Source: Chaenocephalus aceratus
Lineage: Eukaryota; Chordata; Actinopteri; Perciformes; Channichthyidae
Assembly: GCA_023974075.1 (NCBI GenBank)
Contig: JAMFTG010000044.1
Coordinates: forward strand, 372,001 to 436,000
DNA length: 64,000 nucleotides
Direction: 5' to 3'
Part shown: one piece after another, positions 35,138 to 45,960 of the stretch
How positions within the stretch are numbered: the stretch's first letter is position 1
How the letters are laid out: each line of letters starts with the position of its first letter
Made by a program: the position numbers and the translations under genes
The notes under the pieces: model-generated
What the model saw: the letters and a program-made list of their open reading frames with translations, nothing else
The model's database searches: none
What the model was told of the DNA's origin: nothing

Positions 35138-35173
35138 CAGTAGGGGCTCCAGTACCTACTGGAGCCCCTACTG
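35138..35173. repeat. perfect 17-bp inverted repeat
   Basis: CAGTAGGGGCTCCAGTA and its exact complement separated by CC. Unchanged in copy B at 44020-44055. Confidence 0.9.
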
Positions 35174-35513
35174 TACGGACCTCGGCGCAAGTGCCTCGGT
35201 CCTGCCGCAGTACTGTCGTACCAATAATGACGTTCAAGAACGGCCTCAAGTGTATGATTGCGATTCTATAACACAAACTATTATTGTAAATCAACAATAT
35301 CGTAAAATAATTTCATAATGTGGGCTAATTTGCTCCCAAACCTACGCTTTCTGCTTGAGTTAATCTCCGTCAGAAAGTAGTTCCCTTGGTAACGCTAGCC
35401 GATCAATCGAACACTCCTGCTTCCCCGCTTACAGTTATTGATATAATTATAGTAAATAATAAATTATTAACCAATTTATTGACAATAATTCTTGAATTAG
35501 GCTATTTATTTAT

Positions 35514-37106
35514 TTACATATTTAACATGTTGGCTTCAGAATGAAGGTGGATGTTCATGCTGCCATTAAAAGTGCAATTCTTGAAACAGCTCTCCATGAA
35601 CTCCATGCCAGACTTGTTTGCAGGTGGTGCCGTGGTGTTCACGGGTAGGTTATCGGAAGAGCTTTCCTCCAGTGGCCGTTTCATGGCGTGTCCCGGACCG
35701 GCAAAAAGCGCGTTGCTCCACATCTTTCTGTTGTCCAGAGATGGAGCCCAGTAGCTGCGAAGCGATGACTTGTTTGTATGCCCGCTAACGGACATGGTTT
35801 CTCTGGCCTCCAACCCTGCCTCCGCCAGCCGCTGTCTGCAGGTGCTTCTGACACAATGGTTTGTGTAACGCGTAGCAGTGCCAGGCTCTTCACTAATGCG
35901 GGTCATCTTGGACCCCAGGCTGTTCACCCCCAAGGGCTCCATGCTATACCACACCGCATCCCCAGGCTTCACCGACTTCCTTGGATGGTGGTAGAAAGCT
36001 TTGCTGATTCGGGCAGTGTTGATAGGTAGGCCTCGAACGAAGCTACTGGGCTACTGCCCGGCTCCTCAAACATTGCCCCTCTCCTGTTCTGGCGCTCCCT
36101 GTCGTTGTGGCATTTATGATTTTTACTTTCCTCGTTAAATGCCATCGTCACATATTTGGTGCCTTAAGGATAATTAAAAAAACAAAAAACGAATGTTAGG
36201 CAAGTTTGACCTTATGAAGCAACAACAAAGATAATAACAATGATGAAATAATAATAATAGCCTGATAATAATAAAAGCTTGTAGGCTTAATGATAACAAC
36301 TTTTTCGTTGCCCAGCCCCTCTGAGTGACTTGATGAGTTTGGCGAACGCGTGTTTGATCAACTCACCTGCAGAATCTCGTTTAACAACGAAAGATTGTGG
36401 AGTGAGTTTCCTCAGGCCCTCCTTTCCCCTTCTTCCGAAATGCAGTTGGGTATCGAACCACACCTGTAATGTAATGTAGGAAATGTCTACTGTAAAAACT
36501 ATTTCCTTGTGGATCAATAAAGTAGCTATTATTATTATTACCTTGTTGAGGAGGCCCCGTGGTGTGTTTGGGTCCATGGCCTGGGACTTCCTCAGGATTT
36601 CGAGGTCCTCGTTGGTGATAGCGGGATGGTGTTCAGTTTTGCCCAGCCCTTCTGAGTGACTTGATGAGTCCGGAGAACACGTTGTTTGAGGTGGTAACTC
36701 ATTGTCTTTCATCAAACACCATGCCCGGCTGCACGGAGGGTCATTAACGAAGCGGTTGATCCCAGCTCTCAAACCGACATAGGTACTAATAGCGTACTGC
36801 TGGCCCTTAGTGTTTCTAACACTTCCATAAAACTGGCGGGCGAAGTAAGCTGTCTAGCTCCGGTTTGGACACTGTTTCGAAATCCACCATTTTCTCCTGG
36901 GTTTTTAAGAACGCTTTGAGACATCTGACAGCCCAGGTAGTTGACGCCAATGTACTCTTTTCGTCGCGACTTTTTTCCAACGCACTCAGCTCGTCAGTTG
37001 AAACAGCCGCAAATCTTTCGTTGGTTTTGTGGTCTGTGTCCATGTCCAACCATTCATCTATACTGAGGCCCCCCAACAAATCAAAATTAACTATACAATC
37101 TGACAT
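35514..37106 (-). pseudogene. KIAA1958-like Crypton tyrosine recombinase, copy A (frameshifted)
   Basis: Three exons with canonical splice sites: 36542-37106, 36367-36463 and 35514-36162. The start MSDCIVNFD at 37106 is shared with copy B. The N-terminal part carries TTWAVRCLKAFLKTQEKMVD, then HFGRRGKEGLR (first catalytic Arg). The last exon has NHCVR (His-x-x-Arg), SVSGHTNKSSL and LRSYW (Tyr nucleophile), the signature of tyrosine recombinases. KIAA1958 is a known domesticated Crypton relative. Damage: a 4-bp insertion near 36838, two indels around 36640-36690 that put a short stretch out of frame, and a one-base loss near 35993. It therefore cannot encode the full protein as it stands, although the catalytic exon is mostly intact. 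Confidence 0.75.
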
Positions 37107-37386
37107 TTTGTAGCTAACGATTTTCCAACGAGAGACCATGTAACGGCTGTGTGTCGCTATGGAAACCACTACTTCTCCGCTGCTTTCTTGTTCCAGTTCA
37201 AAAAGCAAACTGCTGCAGTTTTGCTTTTAGGCCCAACGGTGTACCTTTTTCTCAGACGCGGAGGGATACTGACTTGTTGTGAAAAGGCACGTTCTATTTG
37301 ACCGTTGTTTGATCGTGGAATCAAACACGCCTATTGACCAATCGGAGAGCTTGCTCACACCTATGTGTTATAGAATTATTTATAAC

Positions 37387-38881
37387 TACCCCTGCGAAAT
37401 GAACCATGGTTCGTTTAACCATGGTATAACCATGGTTGGGATATGGCACCACAGTCAACCATGGTAGAGCACTGATATAAACCATGGTCTACCATGGTCA
37501 CAATAAACCATGGTCTACCATGGTCATAAACCATGGTCCACCAGACTACAATACAATACAAGCTTTTCAATAGTTTCAAGCATTTAATTTTAAAATATTT
37601 GTATAGATCATGTTAATTGCACTTCATTTCATCTACAGTACACTGTCACTCTATAGTTGCACACACTCATTAAACAGTTGGTGAAAATGTAAAGACTATT
37701 TTATATACATCCATCAGGTGACGGTGCCTGCATGAGCCTCATTAGAATGATTGTCGACCATGGTTTCTGTAGACCAGGGGTGGGGAACCTTTTTCCTCTC
37801 AAGGGCCATTTCAATTTTTTCAACATCCTCCGAGGGCCGTATAGATTTGACCTCTGCTTAAAAATACTAAAATCACAGCCCATTCATTTGGCCTTTCTTT
37901 CATGCTGTGCAAAGAAAAAAAGATTATTTTTTTTAAATGTTGAAGTTGAAAGCATCAATCTGGTGCACTTTGAGAGCAAAATGAAGAGATCTATGGATAC
38001 ATCTCTCAACACCAGATGAAACAGAACTGAAAGCAGATTTATTTATTTTTATTTTTCTCTATGAATATTTTACAAATCACTCCCCTTTCAAACTGTATTC
38101 TTGTTTATTAATAACCACTTTTTTGTACTATCATATAGTATTTTATAACTGTTTACTTTATTCTCTTGTTTTTTTATAACTATAATGATCATATAAAGAT
38201 GTGCCTTTACCTCACTGGTTGGAGAAAAAGCTTCTTATATCCGTTAGCATAGCTAGCTAACCAGATGCTAATAACAACAAAGTTATTGACTGTATGATCA
38301 GTATGACAGATCGCCACTGGGCTTTCAACTAAAGACACAGCCACGCAAAAACTGCAGCATGTGTACGGCTCCTTATGGGTACTGCAATTTTTGGAAGTGC
38401 CGGAGCGACTTTCTGGTGCTCCCCATCAGAACTACACCCCTGTCAGACGAGACATATACCACGTGATGACACGTTTGGCTCATGTTGTGTTCAAGGACCC
38501 TGACCTTGGCCAGGAAAAACAGGCACTCGCTTGTTTAATTTGTTTGCGGTCTAGATTTAAAAAAAATAAAAATCTTTTTTGTGTGTTTATAAATTACCTC
38601 GAGGGCCGTACCAAATGGTCTCGGGGGCCGTATACGGCCCGGGGGCCGGAGGTTCCCCACCCCTGCTGTAGACCATGGTTTCTTGAGACCATGGTTCAAA
38701 TATTCAAATAGTTGACCATGGTTTCCGGAGATGACATTGTGACCATGGCAGGCTGACCATGGTTTCTTCCCCATGGTACTGTGACCATCATGGTATTTTG
38801 TGGTCAACCATGGTATTACCATGGTTGGCAATGGAATACCATGGTGACCATGGTCAACCATGGTTACGTTTCGCAGGGGTG
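37387..38881. mobile_element. MITE-like element with CCATGG-rich ends
   Basis: Terminal inverted repeats ACCCCTGCGAAA and TTTCGCAGGGGT. Flanking 8 bp are TTTATAAC (37379-37386) and TTTATAAT (38882-38889). Copy B has the unoccupied site TTTATAAT at 45376-45383. The outer 150-200 bp at each side are packed with ACCATGGT palindromes, more than twenty in all. A hAT MITE (37775-38665) is nested inside. No coding capacity. Confidence 0.85.
37775..38665. mobile_element. hAT MITE (CAGGGGTGGGGAACCT termini)
   Basis: Perfect 16-bp terminal inverted repeats and a perfect 8-bp duplication CTGTAGAC at 37767-37774 and 38666-38673. The frames inside are not conserved proteins. Confidence 0.95.
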
Positions 38882-39249
38882 TTTATAATGAACATGAGGT
38901 CGAGATATTTATCAATTGCATTGAAGTTTAAGGTATTCCATATCGTTGTGTAATTGTGTTTAGAGTTGTTCACGCTTGGGTTTTTATTTGGTTACATTGC
39001 CAATAAAAAAGAAAGACAAATGGACAGTGAAATTGTTATATAACAGTGTATTTGCGTGCTACTTCTATGTTTGAAACATTTCAGAAGGGACTCTTGGCCG
39101 CCGGGCATATTCACATCATGAAATCCAGCCCTCTTTGAAGAAAGTTTGGACACCCCTGTTTAAATAATGGATATTCAAGTTCCAGTACTACTTTAATATT
39201 AGTATTGCAGTACCACCGATTGGCCACTACGACCATTTGCTTAAATAAT

Positions 39250-39480
39250 TAAGATGGATTTTTATTAATCCCATGTGGGGAAATTGTTTCTCTGCATTTT
39301 ACCCATCCTAGTGTTCGGAGTAGTGTGCTGCCATTTTGAACGGCGCCCGGGGAGCATTGTGGGGAACGGTGCCTTGCTCAGGGACACCTAGGTAGCACTT
39401 GGTCTTGCCGGGACTTGAACTGGTGACCTTCCAGTTGCCAAGCCAAGTCCCTATCGCCTTCAACTGGGCGCTGGATTTTT
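39250..39480 (-). mobile_element. tRNA-derived SINE, copy A
   Basis: On the minus strand TTGGCAACTGG and AGTTCAAGTCCCGG resemble the A and B boxes of a tRNA-type RNA polymerase III promoter. The other end has the GATGGATTTTTATTAATCCC tail. The orthologous copy in B is at 45728-45960, so this SINE predates the duplication. Confidence 0.6.
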
Positions 39481-39642
39481 CTGCCGCTAACAAGAAGTAA
39501 CTGATCCAGATGTCGTGATAAACCGGAAATGCCGTAAAGCACAACAGAAATGTAAAAATAACATTATCAATAACTAGAATAAGTACAATGAAGTATCTAA
39601 AGAATACATACTAAAATGTCTTCAAGGCAGCCCAGTCACTAC

Positions 39643-40237
39643 TGTTAGAAATTAAAATCAATGTTTTATGGCATAATGTACCTTAAACATACCGTCAGTT
39701 TAAATGCTATTTTATTCTGGAAACAACCGGAAGTTCTCAATACCAAGCTTTTATTCTGAAAATCCTGCATGACGACATCCGGGACTACCGTCCATTAGTA
39801 TCATTAAAGTGGCTATTGACGCCGTTAACATGTATTACATATAAAGTTATGAAAGAGATAAGGAGGAGAAAAGGCATGTGGAAGTAAGCAATGAATGTAA
39901 AATGTGGAAATCCTCTGTTTAACGCGATATCGGACACAGGAGAACGAGGGGGGAAGTCCCCTACGTCACTACAGCTCCCAGAGAGGAGGAGCCAACAGCC
40001 AGCACGCGGGAAGGACGAATGCTTGGAAGCTCTCTTCTGCACGGCCATCACAGGGAGAGGAAGCTGCAGACTTTCTCTCCTGACTGAACAATATCCTGCT
40101 TGTAACATTACCGCGCTTTTTATTAATTAAAGTACCAATTTTGAACCTTCTCAGAGACTCCATTTAGTCTCCTTTTAAAGCTTCTCTCCTTTTTAAGCTT
40201 CTCTCCTGGACGCGAGAATAACGAACACGGCATAACA
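39643..40237 (+). mobile_element. solo LTR, family copy 5
   Basis: Begins TGTTAGAAATT and ends GGCATAACA. The same place in copy B (46121-46138) reads straight through. Flanks are CTAC and GAAC, a degraded 4-bp duplication. Nearly identical to 15702-16274. Confidence 0.8.
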
Positions 40238-40689
40238 GAACACTTAATGACTTTTTTTTTTATTATAATTATGTCAGGCTTGTCCTTCCCTTTCTCCTTT
40301 CTCCTTTCTCCAACCTTTCCTCCTTCCCTCCGGTCTGATCCAGAAAGTCCTTCTATCACTCCAGCTCATTAACACTTATCCAATCAGCTGGTCTTAACTC
40401 TAAATGCTTCTAATGCAAGGTTACATGTAAGGCACAATGGATTTGGATTTATTTTGTCTTGAAATTGAATGCATGATAATGATGTACAATTTACTTTTTA
40501 TGTTTTCTAGACAACACGTTGTCACGGGAGCATGGACTTCTTTTGTTTTGGCCTGGCATTGTAAGTCTTTGTTGGCTGCACATTTTTAAGAGAGTGGGAC
40601 AGAATTGCAGTATGAGACAAAAACGCTGCCAAGGGTTGTCTGTGGTTTAATGTGCATCATTAAGTATTATTATATACTTAATATGGACT

Positions 40690-40810
40690 TTGAATCAGGG
40701 GATAGCCAGTTCGAGTCCCACTGCAGTCAGCATGTTGTTGTGTCCCTGGGCAAGGCACTCACATTGCTCCTGCATGAAATCGCTTTGGATAAAAGTGTCT
40801 AACAAGTGAC
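40690..40810 (+). mobile_element. SINE fragment with teleost 3' tail
   Basis: CAGTTCGAGTCCCACTGC is a B-box-like start. GCTTTGGATAAAAGTGTC and ACATGTAATGTAAT are the usual teleost SINE tail. Present in both copies (B: 46565-46682). Confidence 0.6.
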
Positions 40811-41082
40811 ATGTAATGTAATAGCCAGATGGCTGTGAGTAGTTCCATTATATTTAAAAACTCTTTTTACACCTTTAATAGTGCTATTACACTATTGTGA
40901 CTGTAGAAAAATAGTACAAAGGGATTTGATTTTCACTCAAACAGATAATGACATTGTTTTAATGGTTTATTAGGCCGCAAACCACTTCACGGCGTATACT
41001 GCCGCCGGAAGTCCTCGGAGTTGGGGAAGGCTTCAGTAGTGTCAGGTCGGGATGTGTACTTATCTGGTAAGCCGCTCACACG

Positions 41083-41548
41083 TTAGCAGAGTCTGGTATT
41101 GTTTTCTCCAGGAAAGAACGAGGGTAACTCGTTTTGAGCCCGTTGTCGTCTGTCAAATACAATGTTGCGTGTACACGGTTTCATATGTAGACCGCATGCA
41201 CGAGCAACACACTCTTGGGCACTGACTTCTCTTTTTTTGGAGTAGGCTTGCATAATAAGTTTCATGTCATCGCTTTCATTGACATTTTCATGGCAGGTTT
41301 TGTATTACTGTCTTGAGGTTCAAACCATGTTCGGCCTTGCTTATGTAGCTGCACATATACATGATGCAGGAGTAAGCGTTGAGAATGAACTGTATATCCA
41401 TATTGGCGCCCCAGGCATCGAGGAGGTAAGGGTTGTATCCATTCACCCAGCAGTCTTTGGCGTCGGGCTCCTGATCAGCTGTCGGTGTTCTTTCCCCATA
41501 ATGACCGCGTCGCTGCACATTATCCCTTATATGATTATATAGAGTCAT
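41083..41548 (-). pseudogene. Helitron/Helentron Rep-helicase N-terminal fragment
   Basis: Two minus-strand frames: [20 protein letters not shown] with [19 protein letters not shown] (41288-41548), and IMQAYSKKREVSAQECVARA (41083-41265). This series (Asn-Pro-Tyr-Asn...Asn-Met-Asp-Ile-Gln, Tyr-x-x-x-Tyr-Ile-x-Lys, Arg-Glu-Val-Ser-Ala-Gln-Glu) belongs to the Helitron-like N-terminal region ahead of the PIF1 helicase. The two-frame split and the absence of a helicase show a dead fragment. The surrounding block 40973-41672 is missing from copy B. Confidence 0.65.
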
Positions 41549-41672
41549 TATTCATTTGTTTTAAAGCAGGAGGCGCAAACGCTCGCCTCGGGGAGGGAGA
41601 GAAAGAGCCACAGCGGAGAATAAACAGAAGGGCAACCATGCAAGGGAAGTCTTCTTCGCTGCTTTTGTGGCA

Positions 41673-41999
41673 GACGACAGCGCCACTTACAGGCCTGGCA
41701 TATGTACTACAGCGTCTCCAGCGCTTTCGAGCGGCAATGGCCGGCCGTGGGCCAACCTCTCATTCCCCTGATAGGTGGAGAGTTGGCCGATAAGCGGAGC
41801 TCCACTTCTGTGACGTAGAAAATAATTCAAATCTGGATCAGTCTGTATCAGATCTGTTACAGCCCCGTTTTTAGAGATTTGGGTATGGAGGAAAATAGAG
41901 AGGGTTGTATTTTCTGACACTTGGTGAGTTCCCTGGCACACCAGGAACACATGTTCATGTATACAAGACGTACAGTGAATTTTGCATGATAGGTCCCCT
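41673..41999. mobile_element. TTAA-type MITE end (ATGATAGGTCCCCT), copy A
   Basis: The right end reads TTTTGCATGATAGGTCCCCT followed by TTAA, a well-known terminus of fish TTAA-flanked short elements. Shared with copy B (47476-47812). The 87-codon minus frame conserved in both copies lies wholly in the element and is not regarded as a gene. Confidence 0.5.
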
Positions 42000-42059
42000 T
42001 TAAATGTGTTCGACTGTAGCTAAGAAGGTAAATGGGCGCCTACCAATAATGTCGATTCT

Positions 42060-42175
42060 AAGTGTCTTTGGACAAGATACCTACCTCTACATGGCTCCTG
42101 TAGGCATGTACACAGTATTGAAGTGTATGTAAATTCCTTTGGATAAAAGTGATCCATATGACCTAAATGTAATAT
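42060..42175 (+). mobile_element. SINE tail region, copy A
   Basis: CTTTGGACAAGATACCTACC...CCTTTGGATAAAAGTG is the teleost SINE tail. Present also in B at 47867-47985. Confidence 0.5.
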
Positions 42176-42431
42176 GAAGGTACTTAGAACGACTGAACGG
42201 TGACATTTTGATATCACATGAGACCGAACAGCAGGACACAAATATCTCCTGTGTGAAAACCCTGTGTCAGTTTGTCTGTTTGTACATATGTTAAGCTCTT
42301 TAAATAGAAATACAAATTCACATAAGGGTCTGTGGTCATTTGGAATTCAGTTTGTGTAGCACCAAATGACAGCGTTTTAACAGGGTGTCCGCGGGGTCTT
42401 TAAAAGTATTAAAAGTTGATAAATCAATTTA

Positions 42432-43069
42432 CATTGTACAGTAATCAAGCCCTTATGCTCTATTACCATCACAGTTAGCTTCGGACTCCTAAATCAGAAA
42501 TACAATATACCTACAGCTACATCAATATGTTCCTATAACATAGCTGACCGTTCAGTCCACAAAGATACAAATTCATTGTTCACAACTTTGAACTTCAGTG
42601 TCCTTAAAACGCAACTAGATCTGGATGTATCAATGCCTGCAGAAAAAATATCTTATTAGCACCGCCATGGATACATTTAAATTGGCGGCAGAGGTGATCA
42701 GAACAAATAATTATCAATCCAAGAAAATGTTGTAAAAGAGACTTGAACTTTGAAAGCAGCCATTATGTAAAGCATATCAAATATTTCTGAAGAGAGAATA
42801 TTTGTTTTGTTCTTTGGGCTAGCTGAAACAGAGTGCTGCATTAATCCCTCGTCTGGAAGTCAATGTTTTATGTTCTGTGTTAACCACAGAACTGATTCAC
42901 GGTTGCTAAATGGTGCCTAAATAAACCACTCAAAGTCATCACGCCAACAAGAGACTGCCTGTAGCTTAGCAGTAGTGATGCACAGCCATGCAGCCTTGAT
43001 GAAGTTGGTTTATAGCTTTTTACTTCCGAGGTTCCATTTACATTTCAAAAATCACAAAGTGGGGTTAAG
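42432..43069. repeat. spacer between duplications, copy of 59669-60777
   Basis: Collinear with 59669-60777 except that the latter holds a 499-bp L1-type insertion. It separates the end of A from the start of B. No gene. Confidence 0.85.
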
Positions 43070-44275
43070 ATTTTTTTCCCAAATGGCATTATCGTGCGTA
43101 CCATAGAGGGTTAAATAAGGGGGATAGTTAAAGAGCCTGTGACAGCATCCCAACAACTGTTGTGCAATGAAATATTGGGCGACTAGTAATCTCGAACCGT
43201 CAGTTTAAAAAAGAAAAAGCGATACCGTTCCGTTAAATATCAATAATTTCGAACATCGCGGGGAAATTCCTTCGACTCATTTTGAAGTTTTGGGGGAAGC
43301 CGGAAGTGACGTCAATGCGGGAACGCTTCGAGAGCCAAACACGGACAAAGTGTGTTGTCATGCGTAGAAATGGTGAATTACTGAGATTAGGCACGTTAAT
43401 AACGTTTTAATGAAGTTGACTACAGTATATTCATATGTGTCAGTGCTTTCATGTCAATTCGGCGACATAAACATAAATGATCGTGGTGAAGATGATGATT
43501 ACATTAGGATTACAAATCGGGAGTGAGAGCTGCTGAATTTCCTCCCGTCGGATGTGATATAAAAACAAATCGATTATTTTTGTAGTTGTAAACTCAAGTG
43601 GATGAAACTACATTTATTAGTGCTTTCATGTCAATTCGGCGAACATATGATACATTAAATGATCGTGAGGATGATGACTAAACATCGTTTGTTTGAGCCG
43701 GTCTGCATTTCCTGATGAGAAAACAAACTGATGCTTTTTGTAGTTGTAGTACACCAACAACATGGATTAAACGTGTTTTTTTTACCACAATGTTGGGAAA
43801 TTAATGGATAAAATGCACGGATTATTATTATTATTCCCACTCCGATCGGGACACGAGGTCCACCGTTTCCCCGCAGCGAGGCTCCCCCCGTTGACAGTTT
43901 ACGTGGGCTGGGTGCAGTGGCGGACTGGCCATCGGGACGAATCCCGATGGGCCGGTACCGAAGTGGGCCGGTCGGATAAGTCACTAGCTTATACTTAAGC
44001 AATCATACACGAGAGGCTCCAGTAGGGGCTCCAGTACCTACTGGAGCCCCTACTGTACGGACCTCGGCGCAAGTGCCTCGGTCCTGCCGCAGTACTGTCG
44101 TACCAATAATGACGTTCAAGAAAGGCCTCAAGTGTATGATTGCGATTCTATAACACAAACTATTGTAATCAACAATATCGTAAAATAATTTCAATAACAA
44201 TGATGAAATAATAATAATAATAAGAACAATATAATAATAATAATAATAGCCTGATAATAATAAAAGCTTGTAGGC

Positions 44276-45355
44276 TTAATGATAACAACTTTTTCGTTGC
44301 CCAGCCCCTCTGAGTGACTTGATGAGTTTGGCGAACGCGTGTTTGATCAACTCACCTGCAGAATCTCGTTTAACAACGAAAGATTGAGTGAGTTTCCTCA
44401 GGCCCTCCTTTCCCCTTCTTCCGAAATGCAGTTGGGTATCGAACCACACCTGTAATGTAATGTAGGAAATGTCGACTGTAAAAACTATTTCCTTGGGGAT
44501 CAATAAAGTAGCTATTATTATTATTACCTTGTTGAGGAGGCCCCGTGGTGTGTTTGGGTGCATGGCCCGGGACTTCCTCAGGATTTCGAGGTCCTCGTTG
44601 GTGATAGCGGGATGGTGTTCAGTTTTGTCCTGCCCAGCCCTTCTGAGTGACTTGATGAGTCCGGAGAACACGTTGTTTGAGGTGGTAAACTTATTGTCTT
44701 TCATCAAACACCATGCCCGGCTGCACGGAGGGTCGTTAACGAAGCGGTTGATCCCAGCTCTCAAACCGACATAGGTACTAATAGCGTACTGCTGGCCCTT
44801 AGTGTTTCTAACACTTCCATAAAACTGGCGAAGTAAGCTGTTCAGCTCCGGTTTGGACACTGTTCCGAAATCCACCATTTTCTCCTGGGTTTTTAAGAAC
44901 GCTTTGAGACATCTGACAGCCCAGGTAGTTGACGCCAATGTACTTTTTTCGTCGCAACTTTTTTCCAACGCACTCAGCTCGTCAGTTGAAACAGCCGCAA
45001 ATCTTTCGTTGGTTTTGTGGTCTGTGTCCATGTCCAACCATTCATCAATACTGAGGCCCCCCAACAAATCAAAATTAACTATACAATCCGACATTTTGTA
45101 GCTAACGATTTTCCAACGAGAGACCATGTAACAGTGTAACGGCTGTGTGTCGCTATGGAAACCACTACTTCTTCGCTGCTTTCTTGTTTCAGTTCGAAAA
45201 GCAAACTGCAGGGAGTTTGCTTTTAGGCCCAACGGTATACCGTTTTTCTCAGACGCGGAGGGATACTGACTTATTGTGAAAAGGCACGTTCTATTTGACC
45301 GTTGTTTGATCGTGGAATCAAACACGCCTATTGACCAATCAGAGAGCTTGCTCAC
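44276..45355 (-). pseudogene. KIAA1958-like Crypton recombinase, copy B (catalytic exon deleted)
   Basis: A single open frame of 359 codons; the shared start MSDCIVNFD is at 45094, and the earlier Met codons are probably 5' leader. The N-terminal core-binding region is intact: DKTEHHPAITNEDLEILRK, then HFGRRGKEGLRKL with the first catalytic Arg. The 78-bp intron seen in copy A is also present here and happens to be open and in frame (VIIIIATLLIPKEIVF...). The frame runs on past the exon 2 donor and stops at 44276. The exon with His-x-x-Arg and Tyr is gone because of the deletion at about 44195, so no recombinase activity is possible. A DNA-binding remnant product is conceivable but there is no evidence for it. 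Confidence 0.75.
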
Positions 45356-45727
45356 ACCTATGTGTTATAGAATTATTTATAATGAACATGAGGTCGAGAT
45401 ATTTATCAGTTTCATTGAAGTTTAAGGTATTCCATATCGTTGTGTAATTGTGTTTAGAGTTGTTCACGCCTGGGTTTTTATTTGGTTACATTGCCAATAA
45501 AAAAGAAAGACAAATGGACAGTGTATTTGCGTGCTACTTCTATGTTTGAAACATTTCAGAAGGGACTCTTGGCCGCCGGGCATATTCACATGATGAAATC
45601 CGGCCCTCTTTGAAGAAAGTTTGGACACCCCTGTTTAAATAATGGATATTCAAGTTCCAGTGCCGCTTTAATATTAGTATTGCAGTACCACCGATTGGCC
45701 ACTACGAACATTTGCTTAAAGAAGAAA

Positions 45728-45960
45728 GATGGACTTTTATTAACCCCTCGTGGGGAAATTGTTTCCCTGCCTTTGACCCATCCTAGTGTTAGGAGCAGTG
45801 TGCTGCCATTTTGACCGGCGCCCGGGGAGCAGTGTGGGGAATGGTGCCTTGCTCAGGGACACCTCGGTAGCACTTGGTCTTGCCGGGACTTGAACTGGTG
45901 ACCTTCCAGTTGCCAAGCCAACTCCCTATCGCCTTCAACTGAGCGCTGGATTTTTCTGCC
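45728..45960 (-). mobile_element. tRNA-derived SINE, copy B
   Basis: Paralogue of 39250-39480 with the same A- and B-box-like sequences and tail. Confidence 0.6.

Larger units (their letters stand above)
34192..42431. repeat. segmental duplication, copy A
   Basis: Aligns in the same orientation with 43070-48197 over four long blocks (34192-35315, 36232-37386, 38882-40972, 41673-42431). Copy A carries three extra segments: 35316-36231, the element 37387-38881 and the LTR 39643-40237. Another section, 40973-41672, has no match in B. Similarity within blocks is high, with scattered substitutions and small indels. Confidence 0.85.

Noticed and set aside
39380..39480. Possible tRNA gene on the minus strand
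   Set aside because: The A- and B-box-like sequences are there, but no cloverleaf can be drawn and a paralogue with a retroposon tail exists at 45.8 kb, so it is a SINE.
41687..41950. 87-codon minus frame conserved at 47488-47751
   Set aside because: Conservation follows from the segmental duplication, and the frame lies inside a TTAA-type short element; many in-frame differences are of the random kind.
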